Below are positions 1 through 4,446 of a DNA stretch of 8,406 nucleotides, one piece after another (the first letter of the stretch is position 1; every line of letters starts with the position of its first letter). The stretch lies in NCBI GenBank assembly GCA_030151165.1, contig JASLEM010000505.1:1-8406 (forward strand), written 5' to 3'. Made by a program: the position numbers and the translations under genes. Source of the stretch: Burkholderiaceae bacterium. GTDB lineage: Bacteria; Pseudomonadota; Gammaproteobacteria; Burkholderiales; Burkholderiaceae. The notes under the pieces are model-generated. The model did not search any database. It worked only from the letters and a program-made list of their open reading frames with translations, and was not told the origin of the DNA.

Positions 1-1035
1 CACCACCTTCTCGCCGAAGGCGGTCGGCAGCGTCGACAGCCGCATCTCCACCTCGGCGCCCGGCAGGCCGCCGGCGCCGTCGGGGCGGCGCGTCTTCACG
101 CGGCCGTCCTGCGGGCGGCGGCGTTCGATCACGTCCATGCGCCCGAGCAGCTTGATGCGCGCGGTCATCGCGTTCATCACGGCCGCGGGCACCTGGTGCG
201 CGGTGTGCAGCACGCCGTCGATGCGCAGGCGGATCACGCCCATGTCGCGGCGCGGCTCGAGGTGGATGTCGCTCGCGCGCTGGTCGAAGGCGTACTGCCA
301 CAGCCAGTCGACGACCTGCACGACGCCCTGGTCGTTCGCGTCGAGCGAGCCCTTGGTCTTGCCCAGCTCGACGAGCTGCTCGAAGTTGTTGCCCGAGGCG
401 GCGTTCTCGTTCGCCTTCGTCGCGAAGCGCACCGACGCCGCGAGCTGGTAGAACTCGCCGGTGTAGCGCGCGATGTCGTCGGGGTGCGCGAGCTGCAGCT
501 TCACGGGGCGCTTCACGTGCGCCTCGATGTCGGGCAGCCAGCCGATGTCGAACGGCTCGGACGTGGCGATCACCACCTCCTTCGAACTCACCGACACCGG
601 CAGCGCGCGCCGCATCTCGGCGTACGCCACCGACATCACTTCGGACACCCGCCCGACGTCCACGCGCAGCGGGTCGATGCGCTGGTACGGCAGGTCGAAG
701 CGCGCGGCGAGCCAGCGCGCGAGGGCGTCGCTGTCGAGGACGCGGCCGTCGCGCACGTCGACCAGGCTCGCGCCGCCGAGCCGCAGCAGCGGATGCAGGC
801 TCGACGCGCTGTTGCCGAAGCGGCGCAACAGCTTGTCGGCTTCCTCGGGCAGCAGCACGCCATCGTCGCGCAGCCACTTCAGCAGCTGGCGCAGCTCGAG
901 GCGGCCGCTGGGCGTCGCGTGGCGGCGGGCGGCGACCGGCACGGCCGGCTTCGCGGCGGCGGTCTTCGCGCTGTCGCCCTCGCCGGGAGCGGCCGGCGAC
1001 ACGGGCTTGACGGGTGGCGAGAGAGGTGGGGCCAT
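1..1035 (-). CDS. GspE/PulE-family ATPase, N-terminal part (runs off the left edge)
   Basis: 345 residues are visible; the gene continues past base 1. This is the N-terminal half of a secretion/type IV pilus assembly ATPase, a cytoplasmic hexameric motor that drives pilus or pseudopilus extension. Residues 1-45 are a Pro/Ala-rich, probably disordered leader. Residues about 85-195 fit the MshEN/T2SSE N-terminal domain. The family-typical core follows: SDIHLEP at 255-261, RLRIDG near 269-274, an ERRRPQDGR stretch at 304-312, and STLPTAFGEKVV at 334-345. The Walker A, Asp-box and Walker B motifs would lie beyond the edge and cannot be checked. The ATG at 1035 follows the spermidine-synthase-like stop after 4 bases, with no good ribosome site, suggesting translational coupling. 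No pilin or secretin gene is in the window, so an orphan ATPase is possible. PilB, GspE and orphan PulE types cannot be separated with certainty from this half. Confidence 0.93.
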   Translation of the reverse strand, partial: MAPPLSPPVKPVSPAAPGEGDSAKTAAAKPAVPVAARRHATPSGRLELRQLLKWLRDDGVLLPEEADKLLRRFGNSASSLHPLLRLGGASLVDVRDGRVLDSDALARWLAARFDLPYQRIDPLRVDVGRVSEVMSVAYAEMRRALPVSVSSKEVVIATSEPFDIGWLPDIEAHVKRPVKLQLAHPDDIARYTGEFYQLAASVRFATKANENAASGNNFEQLVELGKTKGSLDANDQGVVQVVDWLWQYAFDQRASDIHLEPRRDMGVIRLRIDGVLHTAHQVPAAVMNAMTARIKLLGRMDVIERRRPQDGRVKTRRPDGAGGLPGAEVEMRLSTLPTAFGEKVV

Positions 1036-1039
1036 GGCT

Positions 1040-1795
1040 TCAGAGGGTGAGCGGGCGCACCATGCGCAACCACTTGCGCGCGGGCAACCCGAAGCGGGCT
1101 TCGATGTTATCCGCGCGGGCGGAGAGCGTGTCGCGATCCGGCACGGTCACCCCGCGCGCGGCAATGACGACGGTATTGCCTTCGCGCGTCGGACGCAGGC
1201 TCCAGACCTGGTCGAGCCCGAACGCCGACGCGATGCGCGCGGCGCTGGCCGCGAAGCTGGTGTCGCGGCCGAACAGGTTCACGGCCATCAGCCCGCCGTG
1301 CACGAGCACGCCGCGGCAGGCGGCGTAGAACGCGTCGCTGTCGAGCACCGGCGCGGCGGCGTCGTGGTCGTAGAGGTCGACGCTCAGCACGTCGACGGTC
1401 TGCAGGTTCGCGGGGTCGTCGACCCAGCGGCCGGCGTCGGCCTCGATCACCTGCAGCCGCGCGTCGTCGGCCGGCAGCTGGAACCAGAGGCGGCAGGCGG
1501 TGATGACGGTGGGGTTGAGCTCGACGGCCGTCGTGCGCATGCGCATCGCCTTGTGTGTGAAGCGCGTGATCGACGCGGCGCCCAGCCCGAGCTGCACGGC
1601 GTGCCCGTCGGCGACCTCGTCCTGCGGCCGCCACAGCATCCACGCCATCATCCGCTGCACGTACTCCAGCTCGATCGCCTGCGGCTTCCTCACGCGCATC
1701 GCGCCTTGCACCCACGGCGTGCCGAGGTGGAGGTAGCGCACGCCGTCCTGCTCGGACATCGTCGCGGGTTCGAGGGTCGTCGGATTCGTCTTCAT
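1040..1795 (-). CDS. Spermidine-synthase-like SAM-fold protein
   Basis: 251 residues in the spermidine synthase/methyltransferase Rossmann fold, probably cytoplasmic. The short N-terminal beta region (about 18-58) contains the QGAM and ELEYVQRMMAW stretches seen in SpeE-like proteins. The nucleotide-site loop is QLGLGAAS at 68-75. The acidic residue after strand 2 is Glu92 in VELNP, and the adenine-side acid is Asp120 in EADAGRW. Strand 4 gives SVDLYDHD at 138-145. True spermidine synthases usually have a GGGDG-type loop and a D-S-x-D-P gatekeeping segment. Neither is present, and the protein is shorter than the usual 280-290 residues, so aminopropyl transfer from decarboxylated SAM to putrescine is doubtful. 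The start is the ATG that overlaps the TGA of the glycosylase gene (ATGA, 4 bases). A longer upstream reading frame exists but would run through that gene. Function beyond the fold is not assignable from sequence. Confidence 0.88.
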   Translation of the reverse strand: MKTNPTTLEPATMSEQDGVRYLHLGTPWVQGAMRVRKPQAIELEYVQRMMAWMLWRPQDEVADGHAVQLGLGAASITRFTHKAMRMRTTAVELNPTVITACRLWFQLPADDARLQVIEADAGRWVDDPANLQTVDVLSVDLYDHDAAAPVLDSDAFYAACRGVLVHGGLMAVNLFGRDTSFAASAARIASAFGLDQVWSLRPTREGNTVVIAARGVTVPDRDTLSARADNIEARFGLPARKWLRMVRPLTL

Positions 1796-2280
1796 TCCGG
1801 ATCGTAGCGCGAGAACACGTCGCGCCAGGCCTGCAGCTTGCGCTCGAACGACCACGACGCGTTCGCCGGGCTCGTCGACGGCAGCGTGTGCACGTCGAGT
1901 CCCAGCTGCTCCGTGATGCGGCGCGAACGCGCGGACTCGCCGCCGTTGTGCGCGACGGCGCGCAGCTGCGGCGCGAGCGCCTTCAGCTGCGCGAGGTCGT
2001 TGGGTTGCGCGTTGCGGATGGCGCTGTCGAGGCTGCCTTCGCGCTCGCAGTGGCGGTAGACGTCCCAAAGGCCGACGCGATGGCGCCTCAGCGCGGCGAG
2101 CCGCTCCGCATAAGGCAGCGCGACCAGGTCCTCGCCCCACAGCGCGCCGAGCAGCGGCCAGAAATTGTTGCGCGGATGGCCGTAGTACTGCTGCGCCGCG
2201 AGCGAGGCGGCACCGGGGAAGCTGCCGAGCACGACGAGGCGCGTGTCGGGCGCGATGACGGGGGCGAGGCCTTCGAGCAT
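1792..2280 (-). CDS. DNA-deoxyinosine glycosylase (uracil-DNA glycosylase superfamily, family 6)
   Basis: 162 residues, full length for the hypoxanthine-DNA glycosylase group. The family removes deaminated adenine (hypoxanthine) from DNA by cleaving the N-glycosidic bond, which starts base-excision repair. Visible motifs are the first active-site loop LGSFPGAASL at 18-27, then QYYGHPRNNFW at 31-41, with Asn38 in the N-x-F-W position expected for the catalytic Asn of family 6, VGLWDV at 69-74, AHNGGESAR at 110-118, and the C-terminal loop LPSTSPANA at 133-141, which corresponds to the DNA-intercalation motif region. The ATG at 2280 was chosen because it gives the usual N-terminus just before the first beta strand. 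A GTG at 2313 would add 11 residues, and neither start has a clear ribosome site. The stop overlaps the next start, so this gene and the spermidine-synthase-like gene are probably cotranslated. The enzyme class is secure; substrate preference within the superfamily is inferred from the motifs. Confidence 0.92.
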   Translation of the reverse strand: MLEGLAPVIAPDTRLVVLGSFPGAASLAAQQYYGHPRNNFWPLLGALWGEDLVALPYAERLAALRRHRVGLWDVYRHCEREGSLDSAIRNAQPNDLAQLKALAPQLRAVAHNGGESARSRRITEQLGLDVHTLPSTSPANASWSFERKLQAWRDVFSRYDPE

Positions 2281-2353
2281 CGCGCCATTGTGACGGCTGG
2301 AGGTTGCCGCCACGTCACCGGGTCATGTCACCGCGCTGCGTCGGCGGCGGGCA
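2281..2353. other. 73-base spacer with three GTGAC/GTCAC copies
   Basis: This is the gap between the stop of the second repeat-protein gene and the glycosylase start. It holds a 6-base inverted repeat, GTGACG (2290-2295) and CGTCAC (2313-2318), with a 17-base loop, and a third GTCAC at 2327-2331. The heptamer GTCACCG is repeated directly at 2314-2320 and 2327-2333. No T-tract terminator and no convincing -35/-10 pair is visible. It may be a transcript-processing or attenuation site, or nothing. Confidence 0.35.
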
Positions 2354-2686
2354 TCAAGGATGCGTGGTCGTCGACGCGCTGCGCGGCTGCGGCGTCTCGT
2401 GGCCGTCGACGGTGCGGTGGATCGCGTGGCCGGTCGCGCGCACGCCGTGGTGGATGGCGTGGCCCGTCGCGCGGACGCCGCGGTGGATCGCATGCCCCGT
2501 GGCCCGCACGCCGTGGTGGATCGCGTGGCCGGTCGCGCGCAGCCCTTCGTGGAACGAGTGGCCGGCCTGGTGCAGCTCGCTGTCCTGCGCGGCGGCGGCG
2601 CCCGACAGGCCGATGACGGCGACCGCCAGCACGGCACGGATCGCCGCGCCGGAGGCCGACGGGAAGCGAAGTCGGCGCAGGTTCAT
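2354..2686 (-). CDS. Secreted histidine-rich 11-residue-repeat protein, copy 2
   Basis: 110 residues with no recognised family. Residues 1-33 form a Sec signal peptide: an Arg-rich start, a hydrophobic core about 17-30, and a likely cut after Ala33, before Gln34. Five tandem 11-residue units follow at residues 40-94, with consensus A-T-G-H-A-I-H-x-G-V-R. The first unit is the variant AGHSFH and the last ends RTVD. The tail is polar and Thr/Ser-rich. The mature chain of about 77 residues has 15 histidines and no cysteine. His occurs at unit positions 4 and 7, sometimes also 8, an i/i+3(/i+4) arrangement that could bind metal if helical; two glycines per unit argue against a stable helix. The start overlaps the stop of copy 1 (ATGA). 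An AAGGA lies only 3 bases upstream of this ATG, so coupling to copy 1 is likely. Function is unknown; the predicted location is periplasmic or extracellular. Confidence 0.82.
   Translation of the reverse strand: MNLRRLRFPSASGAAIRAVLAVAVIGLSGAAAAQDSELHQAGHSFHEGLRATGHAIHHGVRATGHAIHRGVRATGHAIHHGVRATGHAIHRTVDGHETPQPRSASTTTHP
2405..2569 (-). repeat. Five 33-bp tandem repeats inside copy 2
   Basis: Five in-frame 33-base units lie at 2537-2569, 2504-2536, 2471-2503, 2438-2470 and 2405-2437 (units 1-5 in coding order). Units 2-5 differ from each other by only a few bases. Unit 1 is the most diverged and encodes QAGHSFHEGLR. Each unit encodes one 11-residue protein repeat, so gain or loss of a unit keeps the frame. 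Confidence 0.9.
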
Positions 2687-2985
2687 TGATCCTTGCCCGT
2701 GACCTTGTCCACGCCGTGATGGATCGCATGGCCGGTCGCGCGGACGCCGCGGTGGATGCCGTGGCCGGTCTCGCGCACGCCGTTGTGGATCGCGTGGCCG
2801 GTATCGCGCACACCGTTATGGAAGGAATGACCGGCCTCGTGCAGGTCGCCGCTGACGGTGCCGTTCTGGTGGTCGCGGTAGGCCTGGTCCATGCGGGCCT
2901 GGCGCGCGGCGTCGTCGTCCTGCGCGAAGGCGGCGCCCGAGAGCGCGACGAGTGCGGCGGCGATGGCGATGGGAAGCTTGTTCAT
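2683..2985 (-). CDS. Secreted histidine-rich 11-residue-repeat protein, copy 1
   Basis: 100 residues, clearly paralogous to the next gene downstream. Residues 1-21 are a Sec signal peptide: a Lys at position 3, a hydrophobic core about 5-18, and AFA before Gln22. A charged segment (about 23-45, starting QDDD) precedes four 11-residue units at residues 50-93: EAGHSFHNGVR, DTGHAIHNGVR, ETGHGIHRGVR and ATGHAIHHGVD. The protein ends KVTGKDQ. The mature part has 11 histidines in about 79 residues and no cysteine. The start is supported by AGGA (2993-2996) seven bases upstream. It is the first gene of the coupled pair and lies 124 bases after the esterase stop. The 11-residue spacing recalls amphipathic-helix repeats of LEA or apolipoprotein type, but the paired Gly residues are unusual for those. 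I do not recognise a family and assign no function beyond export. Confidence 0.83.
   Translation of the reverse strand: MNKLPIAIAAALVALSGAAFAQDDDAARQARMDQAYRDHQNGTVSGDLHEAGHSFHNGVRDTGHAIHNGVRETGHGIHRGVRATGHAIHHGVDKVTGKDQ
2707..2838 (-). repeat. Four 33-bp tandem repeats inside copy 1
   Basis: Units in coding order lie at 2806-2838, 2773-2805, 2740-2772 and 2707-2739. They match units 1-4 of the neighbouring gene in order. Unit 1 encodes AGHSFH in both genes, unit 3 has Arg after the second His in both, and unit 4 has a His-His pair in both. Unit 3 of the two genes shares its first 18 plus-strand bases exactly (from 2740 and from 2471). Confidence 0.9.
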
Positions 2986-3109
2986 GTCGGTGTCCTGGCG
3001 TTGGAAGTCGCGCCCGATGCGCGACGGTGGATCGGGTGCAGCGACGTGAGCACGAATCGAGCCCGGCGGCTGAAGCGGGGTTGACGTCGCGACGACGCCG
3101 GCATCGGCG
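2986..3109 (-). promoter_or_regulatory. Leader/promoter region of the repeat-protein pair
   Basis: 124 bases between the esterase stop and the first repeat-protein start. It contains a 6-base-pair inverted repeat, CCCGAT (3013-3018) with ATCGGG (3031-3036), 12-base loop, which would sit in the 5' leader about 28 bases before the ATG, and a stronger stem-loop at its upstream end (listed separately). I see no convincing -35/-10 pair, so a promoter here is inferred only from the gap size. Confidence 0.35.
2993..2996 (-). promoter_or_regulatory. Ribosome binding site of repeat-protein copy 1
   Basis: AGGA on the minus strand, with a 7-base spacer to the ATG at 2985. It fixes the start so that the protein begins with a normal Sec signal peptide. 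Confidence 0.6.
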
Positions 3110-3111
3110 TC
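3094..3111 (-). repeat. Stem-loop at the 3' end of the esterase gene
   Basis: Perfect 7-base-pair stem, GACGCCG and CGGCGTC, with a 4-base loop, beginning inside the esterase TGA stop (3110-3112). It could end or stabilise the esterase transcript. No run of T follows on the minus strand, so it is not a canonical intrinsic terminator. Confidence 0.4.
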
Positions 3112-4282
3112 ATTTGAGCAGAGTCTCCCGGAAATGCGCCCACACCAGCGTGCCGTCGTCGAGCTCCGGCGCCGCCGGCCCGGCGACGCGCTCGATGAGC
3201 CGCCCTTCGGCCGGCAGGCCGGGGACGACGTGGCCGCTGCCGTGCAGCACGACAAGGTCGGAGACGTTGCCGCCGACGCAGCCCGATCGGCGCACGCGCT
3301 CGGCCCAGCGATGGCGGTCGTCGAGCGCGGCGTCGGTGAGCGGCTCGCGCGCGCTGGCCGCGGCGCAGCCGGCGCGGTCGGCCCAGAAGCGGAAGGTGTC
3401 GTCGGCGGAGCGCAGCGCGGGCTGCGCCTCGCCGCGGCGCAACGCGCCTTCGGGCTGGCCGGCGAACGGGATCAGCGGGTCGTCGCGGCCGACGACGGCC
3501 AGCCAGGGCAGCGGCCGCGGCGACTTGCAGCTGCGCGCGAGCGCGTCGGGCAGCGCCGAGATCACGCTCGCGCCGGCACGCAGTGTCTCCCCGGCGTCGC
3601 ACGCGAAGCGCATCGCCATGAAGCCGCCGTTCGAGACGCCCACCATGAACACCGCCGACGGGTCGCCGTGATCCTGCGCGATGACGTCGGCGATCACGGC
3701 CCGCAGGAAGCGGACGTCGTCCGCGGTCGACGGCGGATCGCCCGCGAGGCCCAGGCCGCGCGCGTCGTTCCAGCGCCGGCCGATGGCCTGCGGCGCGACG
3801 ACGAGAAAGCCCTCGCGCGCGCCGACCGTCGGCAGGCTGCTCTCGCGCCAGACGTCCTGCGCCGTCTGCGTGCCGCCGTGCAGCAGCACGACGACCGGCA
3901 GCCGGCCCGCGCCGCGCGCGCCCGGCGCGGGCTGCACGAGGTAGTCGCGGTCGAGGCCGTCGACCGGCAGGTGGCGCAGGCGGGCGGTCGCGATGCGGCC
4001 GCGCTCGACCGGCATGCGGTTCGTGGCCAGCGCGCGCGACGACGCGGCGGCCGCCGGCGCGGACGGCTCGCCCGATGGCGTTGGCGTCGGCGACGCCGAC
4101 ACCGCGGCGACTTCGGCGCTCGCGCGCGACGGCACCAGCATCGCGACGAGCGGCGCCACGACGGCGATCACCAGCAGCACCGCGAGCAACGCGACCGCGG
4201 GACGCCGCCGGCCCCGCTCGCTCAGCGGATGCGGTGGCTTGACGGGACGGCGGGCGTGGGGGTTCATGGAAGGCGATGACAC
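3110..4282 (-). CDS. PHB depolymerase / feruloyl esterase-family (LpqC-like) alpha/beta hydrolase, membrane-anchored or secreted
   Basis: 390 residues. Serine esterases of this family cleave polyhydroxyalkanoate or aromatic ester bonds, usually outside the cytoplasm. The N-terminus is basic (11-28), then one hydrophobic segment (29-50) and a Ser/Pro/Thr/Ala-rich linker (about 57-85). No Cys lies near the segment, so this is not a lipobox lipoprotein; cleavage after ASA (54-56) or retention as an anchor are both possible. Catalytic domain from about 95: LLHGGTQ oxyanion strand (133-139), RRWNDAR (169-175), TADDVRFL (187-194), nucleophile elbow GVSNGG with Ser217, Asp268 in GRDDPLIPF, and His351 in GSGHVVPG. 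Four cysteines (228, 252, 306, 335) could form disulfides. The GTG at 4282 is preferred because GGAAGGGG lies about 9-11 bases upstream; an ATG at 4267 would remove five residues and has no such site. Divergent from the peptidase gene. The fold and triad are clear; the substrate is not. Confidence 0.9.
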   Translation of the reverse strand: MSSPSMNPHARRPVKPPHPLSERGRRRPAVALLAVLLVIAVVAPLVAMLVPSRASAEVAAVSASPTPTPSGEPSAPAAAASSRALATNRMPVERGRIATARLRHLPVDGLDRDYLVQPAPGARGAGRLPVVVLLHGGTQTAQDVWRESSLPTVGAREGFLVVAPQAIGRRWNDARGLGLAGDPPSTADDVRFLRAVIADVIAQDHGDPSAVFMVGVSNGGFMAMRFACDAGETLRAGASVISALPDALARSCKSPRPLPWLAVVGRDDPLIPFAGQPEGALRRGEAQPALRSADDTFRFWADRAGCAAASAREPLTDAALDDRHRWAERVRRSGCVGGNVSDLVVLHGSGHVVPGLPAEGRLIERVAGPAAPELDDGTLVWAHFRETLLK

Positions 4283-4446
4283 CGGGTGTCGCCCCTTCCA
4301 ACGCGGCGGCTCGCTCGACCGTTGACCGGGTCGGCCCGCGCCGCCTTGCCGCGGCCTGACCGGCCGCGCCGTCCGAGGGCTATCACGGTGGGCCGCCGAC
4401 GCCCGCGGAGGCTAGGATCGCGCCAACTCGACAACCGGGATCCTCG
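4283..4446. promoter_or_regulatory. Divergent intergenic region between esterase and peptidase
   Basis: 164 bases between two divergently read genes, so promoters for both are expected here. It contains a 7-base-pair stem, CGCGGCC and GGCCGCG, with a 5-base loop at 4350-4368. The purine-rich GGAAGGGG just upstream of the esterase GTG (minus strand) lies at its left end. TTGACC at 4322-4327 resembles a -35 box but has no matching -10 at 17 bases. In DNA this GC-rich the short palindrome may be chance. Confidence 0.5.
4413..4418 (+). promoter_or_regulatory. Candidate -10 box for the S9 peptidase gene
   Basis: TAGGAT stands out in very GC-rich surroundings and fits the TAnnnT pattern of a sigma-70 -10 box. 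It would place transcription start roughly 20 bases before the ATG at 4447. No good -35 is seen at 16-18 bases upstream, so support is weak. Confidence 0.3.

Noticed and set aside
473..1807. 444-codon plus-strand open frame
   Set aside because: It is antisense to the GspE-type and spermidine-synthase-like genes, both supported by motifs. Its composition is typical of a GC-rich shadow frame.
1796..2140. Upstream extension of the spermidine-synthase-like frame
   Set aside because: It would overlap most of the glycosylase gene in another frame. The ATG at 1795 overlapping the glycosylase stop explains the start.
2405..2838. CRISPR array from the 33-bp repeats
   Set aside because: The units are contiguous, have no unique spacers, and are in frame within two protein-coding genes.
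3013..3036. 6-bp inverted repeat in the leader of the repeat-protein pair as a riboswitch or operator
   Set aside because: The stem is short with a 12-base loop, and no known riboswitch consensus is visible. It is noted in the intergenic entry only.
2982..4301. 439-codon minus-strand frame overlapping the esterase
   Set aside because: It is shifted against the esterase frame and shows no recognisable domain, only Arg/Ala-rich sequence.
4322..4327. TTGACC as a -35 box
   Set aside because: No acceptable -10 sequence lies 16-18 bases downstream on the plus strand.
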